This document shows, piece after piece, positions 45,793-54,135 of a DNA stretch of 64,000 bases; the stretch's first letter is position 1; every line of letters begins with the position of its first letter. The notes below the pieces were generated by a model. The model was given only the letters and a program-made list of their open reading frames with translations. It ran no database searches and was not told where the DNA came from. Source of the stretch: Prochlorococcus marinus subsp. marinus str. CCMP1375 (GTDB lineage: Bacteria > Cyanobacteriota > Cyanobacteriia > PCC-6307 > Cyanobiaceae). The stretch spans positions 1,054,001 through 1,118,000 of the forward strand of contig NC_005042.1 of NCBI RefSeq assembly GCF_000007925.1, read 5' to 3'. The translations under genes were made by a program, and so were the position numbers.

Positions 45793-46455
45793 CTAAATTT
45801 CTTGCAAGTCCAAGAAAGAATACTTTTCTTTAGTATAAGGAGAAGAATTAAATTCCTCCTTTTCAATTTCCCTACTATTTAAAACCCAAATACTAGAGTT
45901 CTTTAAAGGTTTAAATTCATCTCTAAATAAAGATTTACCAGAAGTAGGCATACCAGAAGTAGGATCATAATATTGACTACTATAATTTCTACTTAGATAT
46001 CCATTCCCAGTATCAACAGTTTCTATAGTATAAATTTCAACTATAACTCCATGTATATGCCTAAAAACCATAGTTACAACATTGTTTTTAATTCTATATT
46101 TATCCCCTACATTTTTACCTCCAACCAATACCTCTAGCCCATATTGATTAATATCACCAGCAGTAAAAGTATTCTCACCGTGAACTTTTTCAAATCCACG
46201 TCTAACTCTATGAATTGCCACTTCCCACAATTGTGATGAAATTGCTTTAAGTACTTCCTGATCAGCTATGCCGGTAACATTCGATTTTAGATCCTTCCCT
46301 AATAAAAATGACCCTTCAACTACTTTAATTCCATTATCCCATATACAGGAACCTTTATAACCTTTAAATTCATCGCCCCAGGTATAACGATTTTCATAAG
46401 CATTTTTGAACAAGATTCTGCAATCATTTCCTTCTATTTCTTTTGACTGGTTCAT
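45793..46455 (-). CDS. DUF3386 family protein
   Basis: A 220-residue soluble protein. The opening LFKNAYENRYTWGDEFKGYK followed by GSCIWDNGI fits DUF3386, a family found in cyanobacteria and plants with no known function. The remainder reads like an antiparallel beta barrel (VTMVFRHIHGVIVEIYTIE). It lies 42 bp upstream of the DUF2470 gene on the same strand, so the two may be co-transcribed. Confidence 0.75.
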   Translation of the reverse strand: MNQSKEIEGNDCRILFKNAYENRYTWGDEFKGYKGSCIWDNGIKVVEGSFLLGKDLKSNVTGIADQEVLKAISSQLWEVAIHRVRRGFEKVHGENTFTAGDINQYGLEVLVGGKNVGDKYRIKNNVVTMVFRHIHGVIVEIYTIETVDTGNGYLSRNYSSQYYDPTSGMPTSGKSLFRDEFKPLKNSSIWVLNSREIEKEEFNSSPYTKEKYSFLDLQEI

Positions 46456-46637
46456 TTTTCTAATTTTTAAATCATTAATAAAATGAATCCTAGTCGTTAA
46501 AGATAGAAAAAAGCAATCATAATGTGGAAGTATGATTGAAGATTATTAATAAAAAAAGAAATTTCTCTTTAAACCAAGACCTGCTATAGGTATTAGTTTG
46601 ATCTTAAGTTAATATCATATTAATTCAAGCAAGAACT

Positions 46638-46841
46638 TTGGCCATCGAACCAGAAGTTATTCCAAGCAATAGCAAAGAAGGTGAAACCGCTTCAGTCATA
46701 TACCCCAATTGGTTAACAATTTTACTTCTAATATTTTTCTTCTTTATAATTTATATCTCTATAAAGACAATTTTTACACTTACTTTAATTGCAATAGGGT
46801 TGATTTTTATTTTAAATCAAGCAAGGAAATTAATTTCTTAA
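46638..46841 (+). CDS. Small membrane protein, unknown
   Basis: A 67-residue protein from TTG at 46638 with a polar N-terminus (about 24 residues) and two closely spaced hydrophobic stretches (26-43 and 46-59, YPNWLTILLLIFFFFIIY and after) and an Arg/Lys end. No family recognised. It converges on the Nif11-like gene with 12 bp between stops. Confidence 0.5.
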   Translation: MAIEPEVIPSNSKEGETASVIYPNWLTILLLIFFFFIIYISIKTIFTLTLIAIGLIFILNQARKLIS

Positions 46842-46853
46842 TATCTAGTAAAT

Positions 46854-47069
46854 TTAATTATATTCTCCTGGAACATCATTTTTTTTAACAGTAACTTTTC
46901 CTACTTTGCCTCCTGAGAATCTAAGAAGCTCATCGCCTGAGAACTCATATCCAAGTTTTAAAGCTATTTGAGCTACATCATCTGCAGTTGAACATGACAA
47001 AACATTAGCTTTAAGAGAAGGCTCATCCTGCATTTTCTGTAAGAAAGCCTTGAGTTGATCAAGTGCCAT
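46854..47069 (-). CDS. Nif11-like protein
   Basis: A 71-residue protein whose first 50 residues match the Nif11 domain (LDQLKAFLQKMQDEPSLKAN, then LGYEFSGDEL). In picocyanobacteria this domain also serves as the leader of prochlorosin lanthipeptides. Here there is no Gly-Gly/Gly-Ala cleavage site followed by a Cys/Ser/Thr-rich core; the tail is GGKVGKVTVKKNDVPGEYN. It is therefore more likely a free-standing Nif11 protein than a peptide precursor. No LanM gene is in the window. Confidence 0.85.
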   Translation of the reverse strand: MALDQLKAFLQKMQDEPSLKANVLSCSTADDVAQIALKLGYEFSGDELLRFSGGKVGKVTVKKNDVPGEYN

Positions 47070-47410
47070 AAACTAAGCTTAAAAGCTAATAATTAATTTA
47101 CCAATCTAGCAAATAGAAGCAAAATACTAAGAAATTTTTCACACTACTATTAATTTTTTCAAATTATTAATAAGTAAAGCCTAACAATAGTAAATTGATA
47201 ATATTTTGCAATTTTTAGTTAGCCTTTAGGCAAATAGTTTTAAATAAAATAGAATAAAAAGCATCAATATTTAGATGTGAATTAGAAATTCATAACTATG
47301 CTAAATGGTTTAAAATTATTAAGATGAAATTATATTAATAAATAAGGTTGCTTGAATTTATAGGTTTTTAGAAGTCGTGAGAAAATAAATTAGTAATAAG
47401 CCAAACAACA
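47070..47410. other. AT-rich spacer upstream of purT
   Basis: About 340 bp between the divergent Nif11-like gene and purT. It is very AT-rich with stops in every frame; no RNA gene, repeat or terminator was recognised. It presumably carries both promoters. Confidence 0.5.
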
Positions 47411-48592
47411 ATGACTATCTTCCCAAAAACTTTAATGCTTCTAGGTAGTGGAGAACTTGGGAAAGAAGTTGCAATAGCGGGGAAAAGACTTGGGTGCAAG
47501 GTAATTGCTTGTGACAGATACGAAGAAGCTCCTGCTATGCAAGTTGCTGACTTAGCAATAGTTTTAGATATGAATAATCACAATAGTCTTCAAAAAACAA
47601 TTAGAGATTATAAGCCGGATGTTGTTATTCCAGAGATTGAGGCACTGGCTGTAGAAGCTTTAAAAGATATAGAAAAAGAAGGCATCAATGTAATTCCTAA
47701 TGCAAGAGCTACTGCAATAACAATGAATAGAGATCAAATAAGAAATCTTGCAGCAGAGAAATTAGCAATCAAAACAGCAAACTATGGTTATGCCTCAAAT
47801 ATAGAAGAATTAAAAGAAGTCTCTAAAAAGGTTGGTTTCCCTTTATTAGTAAAACCTGTAATGAGTTCATCTGGTAAAGGACAAAGTCTTATAAAAGATA
47901 AAAATGATCTAGAAAAAGCTTGGGATCTTGCTATTAAGGAAGCTCGCGGAGATTCAAAGCAAGTAATAATAGAAGAATATATAAATTTTGATCTAGAAAT
48001 TACACTCCTAACAATAAAGCAAAGTAATCATCAAACAATATTCTGTCCCCCGATTGGGCATGAACAAAAAGGTGGCGATTATCAATGCAGTTGGCAACCT
48101 CAAAAACTAAGCTTTGATCAATTAAAAGAAGCGAAGTCTATTGCAAAAAAAGTTACTAATGAACTTGGAGGGATTGGTTTATTTGGCGTAGAGTTTTTTA
48201 TTAGAGGTGAAGAAGTCATATTTTCGGAATTATCCCCAAGGCCTCATGACACAGGCCTTGTAACACTTATCAGTCAAAATTTAAATGAGTTTGAATTACA
48301 CCTTAGAGCAATCTTAGGACTCCCAATCCCAAGTATCGAATGTGTTTCTCCATCTGCTTCAAGAGTAATTTTATCTCAAGAAAGTTTTGCAAAAGTTGCT
48401 TATAAAGGAATTGAAAAAGCTTTAGAAATTCAAAATAGTAAAATTATGATCTTTGGGAAACCAAACACAAAAAAAGGTCGAAGAATGGGTGTTTCACTAG
48501 CTCAAGGGAAAACCCTTGAAGAGGCAAGGTTTAAAGCAGACAAGTCAGCAAAATGTATTCAAATTTTTGAAGCAAAAGAAGCTCAAAGCTAA
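47411..48592 (+). CDS. purT: Formate-dependent phosphoribosylglycinamide formyltransferase
   Basis: ATP-grasp enzyme that makes formyl-GAR in purine synthesis from formate and ATP, independent of formyl-THF. The N-terminal pre-ATP domain opens with TLMLLGSGELGKEVAIAGKR, the ATP-grasp centre has FPLLVKPVMSSSGKGQSLI, and the catalytic end has FSELSPRPHDTGLVTL. The length of 393 residues is full. Its presence implies a formate source and complements folD at 4637. Confidence 0.96.
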   Translation: MTIFPKTLMLLGSGELGKEVAIAGKRLGCKVIACDRYEEAPAMQVADLAIVLDMNNHNSLQKTIRDYKPDVVIPEIEALAVEALKDIEKEGINVIPNARATAITMNRDQIRNLAAEKLAIKTANYGYASNIEELKEVSKKVGFPLLVKPVMSSSGKGQSLIKDKNDLEKAWDLAIKEARGDSKQVIIEEYINFDLEITLLTIKQSNHQTIFCPPIGHEQKGGDYQCSWQPQKLSFDQLKEAKSIAKKVTNELGGIGLFGVEFFIRGEEVIFSELSPRPHDTGLVTLISQNLNEFELHLRAILGLPIPSIECVSPSASRVILSQESFAKVAYKGIEKALEIQNSKIMIFGKPNTKKGRRMGVSLAQGKTLEEARFKADKSAKCIQIFEAKEAQS

Positions 48593-48727
48593 ATATGGTT
48601 CCAAAAGCTACTGAAATACCCAAGCAATAAGGCGATTTGACTAGCCAGAAAAGATCTCTTAATAATTACTAAAGGACTTAAAAAGCAAATAGTCATTGTG
48701 TTGATGTTAACTTCTCTGCAGTTATGA

Positions 48728-49039
48728 ATGAATATCATGTTGAATGGTCTAAATCTCTGCACTTTGCTAGAGAAATACTGCTATTCAAAAAAAATATCAG
48801 ATAAAGAGGTTGAATTTCTTGAGAGGTGTTGGCTTGATTCCCTAAATAGCCTTCACTACAATAGATATCCAGGAATTGCTCCTGCAATTGTATGCGATGA
48901 AGCAGGTGTCGCTAGAGGTAGTTATTGGATAAGCTGCAATGCTGCTATTTTAGATAAGCTAAAACCACTTGGGACAACAAGAAGCAGAAGTGCTCGTATA
49001 TTTGATGTTCTTTTTCAATCTGGACTAATTGCAGCTTAA
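48728..49039 (+). CDS. Small hypothetical protein
   Basis: A 103-residue soluble protein with several Cys. The second half (YPGIAPAIVCDEAGVARGSYWISC and LKPLGTTRSRSARIFDVL) looks ordered, but I recognise no family. The start (ATG at 48728 or the next ATG three codons on) is uncertain. It is 135 bp after purT. Confidence 0.5.
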   Translation: MNIMLNGLNLCTLLEKYCYSKKISDKEVEFLERCWLDSLNSLHYNRYPGIAPAIVCDEAGVARGSYWISCNAAILDKLKPLGTTRSRSARIFDVLFQSGLIAA

Positions 49040-49246
49040 AAGATAGGCAACGCCTATACAATAATTCTATATAAATATTTGAAACAAGTTTATTTGTATC
49101 TAACATTTAAGTAACCATCTAAGGAATAAAGAGAAAGTATTTACTAGGATTAATGTTCACAGTTCTTTCAGACTTTGGTTATAATTAATATTGCGCAAAG
49201 CCTGAAAGGCTAAAATCACTTACCATGTTTATAGGAGCAGGCTTCA

Positions 49247-49366
49247 ATGGCAAATGAAGAGTCAGGAGGAATGGTTCCAGGATTATTTGCTATTGGCATA
49301 TCAGTTGTATTTGCAGCAGCCATAGGTTTTATTATTCTACATTTCCTTCCAAGTACACCTTTCTAA
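49247..49366 (+). CDS. Very small one-helix membrane protein, 39 aa
   Basis: Read directly: begins MANEESGGMVPGLFAIGISV, ends HFLPSTPF. A polar Gly-rich N-terminus is followed by a single helix (about 12-33). A clear ribosome-binding site (AGGAG, 49233-49237) lies 9 bp before the ATG, unusual in this window and good support for translation. Size and plan match small photosystem, b6f or NDH subunits, but the sequence does not match one I know. A weak terminator follows. Confidence 0.7.
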   Translation: MANEESGGMVPGLFAIGISVVFAAAIGFIILHFLPSTPF

Positions 49367-49384
49367 TTATATTTTTGTGAAGTA

Positions 49385-49409
49385 AATCTATTAAATATAG
49401 ATTCTTTTT
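49385..49409 (+). terminator. AT-rich intrinsic terminator candidate after the 39-aa gene
   Basis: Stem AATCTAT / ATAGATT (49385-49391, 49397-49403) with loop TAAAT and then CTTTTTATT. It is weak because it is all A-T except one pair, but it is well placed 18 bp after the stop. Confidence 0.4.
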
Positions 49410-50157
49410 ATTGATTAATATAATCATTCAATTGATAAATCTCTCCTACTTTAGGGTTAATAAATTCAGCTTTATCCTTAATAAAATTAGAAGCCTCTTC
49501 ATTACAGCCATCAATAGAAATCAAATAATTCAATAAACCAGTAAAACTTGCATCACCACCTGTAGTGCTTGCAAATACTTTCTTAGGTTGAAACTTTTTA
49601 ATAAGTTTTGGCAATACATACTTACCTTTAATAAAAGCTCCTGCCAAAGGCAGCTTAAGATTTATAACCGGCGTGAAAACTGCGTCAAGTCTACGAGGTT
49701 TGATCTTTTCATCAAGAAACCCATGGGGCTCAATATAAAATGAAAAGTTTTTGGAAGAGACAATGTAACCATTCTCAAGTCCTGGAACAGCAGCGCCTTC
49801 TGTAGCTTCAATAAAAGTTTGATCTAGGTTCTTTGATTGTCCTGGCTTAAGACTTGTCTTATTCGAAAACCCTAGTTTTTCTAAAACCCTTCCAGCACTG
49901 TAAGAACATATCGAAGGAATGGAGCGATCAAGAAGTTTTAATGAAGCAGGATGAGCATGATCTGGCAACCCTTGAGTCAAAAGCAAAAGGTCTATTGTTT
50001 TAGGGACAGTTATTTTGGTATTCAATCTGCCATTTATAAGCCATGGTCCAGGCGCAAAGAAAAGGTCCCCTGTGAGCCATGGATCAATCAAGATTCTCAA
50101 TCCATCTAGATTAATGAACCAACTGCTAGAACCAAAATACGTAGCTTCGAATATCAT
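49408..50157 (-). CDS. Metallo-beta-lactamase-fold hydrolase with altered metal motif
   Basis: A 249-residue protein of the MBL fold (YFGSSSWFINLDGLRILIDP at the start, as in UlaG-like lactonases). The usual HxHxDH metal motif reads TQGLPDHAH, so the first two His are Gln and Leu while the Asp-His pair is kept. It may bind one metal only or have a changed chemistry. The variant may be normal for a plant/cyanobacterial subgroup. The substrate is unknown. Confidence 0.78.
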   Translation of the reverse strand: MIFEATYFGSSSWFINLDGLRILIDPWLTGDLFFAPGPWLINGRLNTKITVPKTIDLLLLTQGLPDHAHPASLKLLDRSIPSICSYSAGRVLEKLGFSNKTSLKPGQSKNLDQTFIEATEGAAVPGLENGYIVSSKNFSFYIEPHGFLDEKIKPRRLDAVFTPVINLKLPLAGAFIKGKYVLPKLIKKFQPKKVFASTTGGDASFTGLLNYLISIDGCNEEASNFIKDKAEFINPKVGEIYQLNDYINQ

Positions 50158-50449
50158 TACCTTAATTAATGCAATTACTAGACTTTAATTCAAGCATATT
50201 GAAAATTTAAGAGAGCAGCTCTCTTAGAATTAGATATTTCCAAATCTGTCTAAAGTAACAGCTCTTGGTTAAAAGGAAATCTGTTTTATTTTGGTATAAA
50301 TTAAGTCTTCACAAAATTACTCCTTAGAATAGATAATAAAAAAGCTTCTTAGGGAGTTTTTTTTAAGGGGCTAATAAATTTTTCTGCCTCTTAGGCAGCT
50401 AAACACTTTTCTCTGCAATTTTACCCTCACTGCAAACCCAAAATCAATT

Positions 50450-50635
50450 ATGTCTACAGAATCAGGGAGTCTCGAATGTAGAAGACTTATTGAGGCTAAA
50501 GAAAATCTTATCAAAGCAATGCAAACTCTTGATAGTCTAAAAGATGTAGAGCATATAAATATTAAATTAAAAGATATTTATAAAGAAATAGAAGAGATGC
50601 ATGAAGAGAGAAGAAGACTGGAATTTAAAATATAA
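50450..50635 (+). CDS. Small helical hypothetical protein
   Basis: A 61-residue, highly charged protein beginning MSTESGSLECRRLIEAKENL with helical heptads through EEMHEERRRLEFKI. No membrane segment. A hairpin CTGCCT/AGGCAG (50383-50397) lies about 50 bp upstream. The function is unknown. Confidence 0.5.
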   Translation: MSTESGSLECRRLIEAKENLIKAMQTLDSLKDVEHINIKLKDIYKEIEEMHEERRRLEFKI

Positions 50636-50659
50636 ACACCTTGGCATAAACTTATATTC

Positions 50660-50839
50660 TTATTTTCTTTTATTTTTTCTTCTCAATTCATCATTTTCCA
50701 ATGTAGTTTTTATCAAGTCATTATATCCACCTGTGGCAGAACCAATAGCAAACATTATGATAAATCCAAGACCAGAAAAAATGATAACTATTTTTTCTAC
50801 CACTCCTAATCCCATTATCACTGAAAATGTATGAATCAT
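50660..50839 (-). CDS. Small one-helix membrane protein, 59 aa
   Basis: Read from the minus strand: starts MIHTFSVIMGLGVVEKIVII, has one or two hydrophobic stretches (about 5-35, Gly-rich), then a charged tail ending ENDELRRKNKRK. A competing plus-strand frame covers the same DNA but has a poorer composition. No family recognised. Topology by positive-inside would put the basic tail in the cytosol. Confidence 0.5.
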   Translation of the reverse strand: MIHTFSVIMGLGVVEKIVIIFSGLGFIIMFAIGSATGGYNDLIKTTLENDELRRKNKRK

Positions 50840-50943
50840 GGTTTTATCAAATAATATAATTTCTTAATTTAGCATTAGATCTTTTACATAATTAAAAAAA
50901 ATATATTCATTTAATTATGCAAACGATCTGATTCTATAGCTTG

Positions 50944-51120
50944 CTACAAATCAGATTCCTGCGATAAATAAAAATCTGCGACATTTCTAAGCATCTCTAT
51001 AACCACTTGATTTGAACATTTTGTTTTTTCCTGCAATCTCATGCAAGCTTCTTTTACATTAACAAAGGCATCTTCACAAATCTGATTCAACTCACTTTCA
51101 CTATAATTAGATTCAGGCAT
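50944..51120 (-). CDS. Small hypothetical protein, 58 aa
   Basis: Read from the minus strand: begins MPESNYSESELNQICEDAFV and ends DFYLSQESDL. It is hydrophilic and helical, with three Cys. Composition is balanced rather than AT-driven, which supports translation. It lies 54 bp downstream of the 158-residue gene at 51175 on the same strand. Confidence 0.5.
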   Translation of the reverse strand: MPESNYSESELNQICEDAFVNVKEACMRLQEKTKCSNQVVIEMLRNVADFYLSQESDL

Positions 51121-51174
51121 AGGATGATTTGGTAGTAACTGTACTTTAAGTATAGTATATTCTTATTTATTTAT

Positions 51175-51651
51175 TCAAAGCCAAGTAATTTTATGATCAT
51201 CTTTTGAATCCTGACGAGCTAATATAATCATTGGAATTGTATTGATAGAGCTATTAATCTTCAATCTATATTCTCTAATTAACCCTAAATATTTAGTATA
51301 GGTCCACCCATTGTTGCCTACATCATTGACATGCCAACAAAGCCTTAGTGCTCTATGAAAATCTTCCATCCCAAATTCATTCCAACATTCCTGGACAGCT
51401 AACAGCTGATCTTTCCCTTCACTAAGAAGCTTTCTATAATAAATCATCTCAGGAGCCTCATTTGAAGCATCTGGGGGCAACATTAAAGGCAAATCAATCA
51501 ATCTAACTTGGTCAAGTCTTAACCAACATCTATCAAAAACAAGGACAGGTAGGTCAAGCGTCCATGACTTCCCTCTAATAGAGTTTAAAAGTAATTGTGT
51601 TCTATACCGCTGTTGAAGAGAAAGATTAAAATAGGTTTTTGTTTTTTCCAT
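51175..51651 (-). CDS. Hypothetical protein, 158 aa
   Basis: A soluble protein beginning MEKTKTYFNLSLQQRYRTQL. It has an even mix of residues, with Trp and Cys in RALRLCWHVNDVGNNGWTYT. It is well supported as a gene by length and composition. No domain recognised. The two small genes downstream (50944, 50660) share its strand and might be in the same unit. Confidence 0.62.
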   Translation of the reverse strand: MEKTKTYFNLSLQQRYRTQLLLNSIRGKSWTLDLPVLVFDRCWLRLDQVRLIDLPLMLPPDASNEAPEMIYYRKLLSEGKDQLLAVQECWNEFGMEDFHRALRLCWHVNDVGNNGWTYTKYLGLIREYRLKINSSINTIPMIILARQDSKDDHKITWL

Positions 51652-51915
51652 CCTTTTATTTTAAAGTCAATCAATATTCCTTATATTATTATATACATTA
51701 ATCAAGGACAATTTGATCCTGAAAAAGGATTTTTAATCTGAAGTAATGGCTCTTTTAGATAAATAATGTTCTTGTTATCACTTATTTAAGTCTAAAAATA
51801 TTCTTTGAAATCAAAACATAAATAAATAAAACCTTACGAAAAAACACTAATTCAAATACAAAAGGTCATTTGAGCAAGGAAGAATTCATGATACAAAAAG
51901 CTTTAGATTGGTACC

Positions 51916-52875
51916 TTGATAAAAATTGGGTTTGGAACATGGGCTTGGGGGAATAAATTTCTTTGGGGGTATTTACCTGAAAAAGATGATGAGCTTCTTG
52001 AAAAAACCTTTAAAATCGCCATTAATAATGGCTTAAACCTAATCGATACAGCTGATTCTTATGGCACAGGCTCATTGAATGGACGAAGCGAAAAACTACT
52101 TGGGAAATATCTTTCTGATCTATCCCCAACAAGGCGAAAGTCCATTGTTATTGCTACAAAGTTAGCACCATACCCTTGGAGATTAGGGAAAGAAGCTCTG
52201 ACTAAAGCTTTTCATGCAAGTAAAAATAGGCTTAAAGGGAAGCTCGATAGAATTCAACTTCATTGGAGCACTTCTAGATATGCTCCATGGCAAGAAGTTC
52301 AATTAATAGATTGTCTTGGAAGTATTTATGAACAAGGTCTTATTTCAGAGATAGGAGTTTCAAACATGGGACCTTTGCGACTGAGGTGGATATATGATCG
52401 ACTAAAAAAACGTGGCATACCTCTTAAAAGTCTACAAATACAATTTTCTCTTTTGTCTCCACAACAAAAGAGAAATTATCAAATTAAAGAAGTTTGCAAA
52501 GAGTTAAATATTCAACTTTTAGCTTACAGCCCTTTAGCTCTAGGTGTTCTAAGCATAAGTCCCTCAGAGAAGAAAGTCCCTGAAACTTTTTTACGGCAAA
52601 GAATTTTCAATAGATTAATCCCATCAAGTATTGATTTAAGAAAGGGGCTGCATAAAATTGCAAATGATAGAGGAGTTTCACAAACACAAGTTGCATTGAA
52701 CTGGTGCCGTTCTCATGGCAGCATACCTATACCTGGCATTAGAACGCCTAATCAAGCACTAGATATTAGCGAAGCTTGCAAATGGGAACTTAATAAAAAA
52801 GAAAAACTTCTTCTTGATGAACTTAGTATCGAATCCAAGCAAAGAATGCCTGCCAACCCATTCCAGAGTAATTAA
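51916..52875 (+). CDS. Aldo/keto reductase
   Basis: NADPH-dependent oxidoreductase of the AKR TIM-barrel superfamily, 319 residues. The catalytic tetrad is visible: Asp and Tyr in NLIDTADSYGTG, Lys in SIVIATKLAPYPW, and His in LDRIQLHWSTSRY. The NADP-binding C-terminus has IPIPGIRTPNQALD. The start is TTG at 51916; the ATG at 51888 is in another frame. The substrate is unknown; similar proteins in plants and cyanobacteria are called pyridoxal reductase-like. Confidence 0.88.
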   Translation: MIKIGFGTWAWGNKFLWGYLPEKDDELLEKTFKIAINNGLNLIDTADSYGTGSLNGRSEKLLGKYLSDLSPTRRKSIVIATKLAPYPWRLGKEALTKAFHASKNRLKGKLDRIQLHWSTSRYAPWQEVQLIDCLGSIYEQGLISEIGVSNMGPLRLRWIYDRLKKRGIPLKSLQIQFSLLSPQQKRNYQIKEVCKELNIQLLAYSPLALGVLSISPSEKKVPETFLRQRIFNRLIPSSIDLRKGLHKIANDRGVSQTQVALNWCRSHGSIPIPGIRTPNQALDISEACKWELNKKEKLLLDELSIESKQRMPANPFQSN

Positions 52876-52879
52876 TTTT

Positions 52880-53155
52880 TTATCTCCATTCTGTTTTTAT
52901 TTTATTCTTTCCATAAGCTAATTTAAGTGTCAATATTGATACATTAAAAATCAAGGTAATTACATTTGCAACTACAACTGGAAGAGCATTAGAACCCAAT
53001 CCATAAATAATCCAAAAAATCAATCCAGTTATAAACAAAACAAGCATTAAAACAGATACATCCTCAGCAGACTTTGTCCTAAAGGTTTTGATCACTTGCG
53101 GAAGAAAAGCAATTGTTGTAAGGAAGGCAGCAAAGAAACCGTAAAAGTCAGTCAA
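52880..53155 (-). CDS. SemiSWEET sugar transporter
   Basis: A 91-residue three-helix protein with the PQ-loop motif FLPQVIKTFRTKSAEDVS and the second conserved block FITGLIFWIIYGLGSNALPV. It acts as a dimer to move sugars across membranes in characterised homologues. It converges on the aldo/keto reductase gene with 4 bp between stops. Whether it exports or takes up sugar is unknown. Confidence 0.9.
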   Translation of the reverse strand: MTDFYGFFAAFLTTIAFLPQVIKTFRTKSAEDVSVLMLVLFITGLIFWIIYGLGSNALPVVVANVITLIFNVSILTLKLAYGKNKIKTEWR

Positions 53156-53343
53156 AGGATCGTTCTTTAAAGTATCTATTATTATCTATTACCATTAAAA
53201 ATGACATTCAGATCAACCTAGATATATGTGTTCAAGAAGAAAAACCTCATAAGTAAGCCACTTAAGCATTTAGCTCCAAAACTAAGCTTATAGCTATAAA
53301 TGTGCAAATATCACTGCCCAAGTTTATACCACCTAAGAATGCA

Positions 53344-53517
53344 TCAGGCCTTTTCTTGCTTTATTTCATAGTATGGGCGATCGTCATAATCAGCATCAGA
53401 ACAACATATATCAGCATAAATTTCATCAAGCAAATCATAAGCATCATCATACTTATCAAATTCTTGGCAAGTAATATGATCTTCAATCCCGTCTTGTCGT
53501 TTAATGCGAAATTTCAT
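53344..53517 (-). CDS. Small conserved hypothetical protein, 57 aa
   Basis: Read from the minus strand: begins MKFRIKRQDGIEDHITCQEF and contains YADICCSDADYDDRPYYEI. The dense CC-DADYDDRPYYE block resembles short picocyanobacterial proteins I recall. A plus-strand 82-codon frame on the same DNA is a shadow: it is Ile-rich and has no ordered pattern. The function is unknown. Confidence 0.72.
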   Translation of the reverse strand: MKFRIKRQDGIEDHITCQEFDKYDDAYDLLDEIYADICCSDADYDDRPYYEIKQEKA

Positions 53518-53660
53518 GCTTCCAGTACAAACATAGTTAAAGCATTTTAAGCTAAAAACTATATTATTTATTTATTAACATCTGATTTTATAAGTCTAAA
53601 CCACACTTCTACAATTTAAGTACTATACTCTGAGAAAATTAAGACCAAGAGGAAACTCCA

Positions 53661-53978
53661 TTGTTTAGAAAAGAAGAAAAACAAGCTCTTACTAGATTGG
53701 CTTTGCTTTCAGTTGGTTGGGGCTTAGGCTTGGACAGGTTTTATGATGGGAGAATCAAGGATGGCTTTCTTTCTATCATTGGATGGGGACTAATTTTTGC
53801 TGGACTATTTTATTTTTCCCCTTGTCATGGAATTGACTACACAGATGGCGCCAAGACTTACTCTGAAATGTCACCAAATCCTTTAGCTATTTTCCCTATC
53901 GGATTAGGAACATATGGTGCTGTTTTAATTATCCGAAAAGCATTTAAGCTTTTGCGTTCTTTTGAAACATCAGAATAA
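53661..53978 (+). CDS. TM2-like small membrane protein
   Basis: A 105-residue protein with two or three helices. WGLGLDRFYDGRIKDGFLSI, followed by IGWGLIFAGLFYF, resembles the TM2 domain pattern (Gly-x-x-x-x-x-D-R-F-Y-x-G-x-x-x-x-G). Between helices there is a polar loop with a Cys (SPCHGIDYTDGAKTYSEM). The start is TTG at 53661, with AGAGGA 8 bp upstream as a ribosome-binding site. The function is unknown. Confidence 0.62.
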   Translation: MFRKEEKQALTRLALLSVGWGLGLDRFYDGRIKDGFLSIIGWGLIFAGLFYFSPCHGIDYTDGAKTYSEMSPNPLAIFPIGLGTYGAVLIIRKAFKLLRSFETSE

Positions 53979-54135
53979 GGATTGGAAATTCCAAGAAATT
54001 AATTTCACAGGCGTTTAAATAATAATTGTTGATATTTTTATATAGAATTTATTAATGATGAAGTTTTTAAATCACTTAACTATTAGCATTGACTTACTTT
54101 TATTGTTTAGATGCTAATCAAGGCAGGAGTTATTT

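Noticed and set aside
46854-47069. Lanthipeptide (prochlorosin) precursor
   Set aside because: The Nif11 leader is present, but the core peptide, the cleavage motif and any LanM enzyme are absent in the window.
50601-50834. 77-codon plus-strand frame overlapping the small gene at 50450
   Set aside because: Antisense to a more gene-like 59-codon minus-strand frame and starts inside the preceding gene.
53302-53550. 82-codon plus-strand Ile-rich frame
   Set aside because: It is the shadow of the better minus-strand gene at 53344-53517, whose product has an ordered acidic/aromatic motif.
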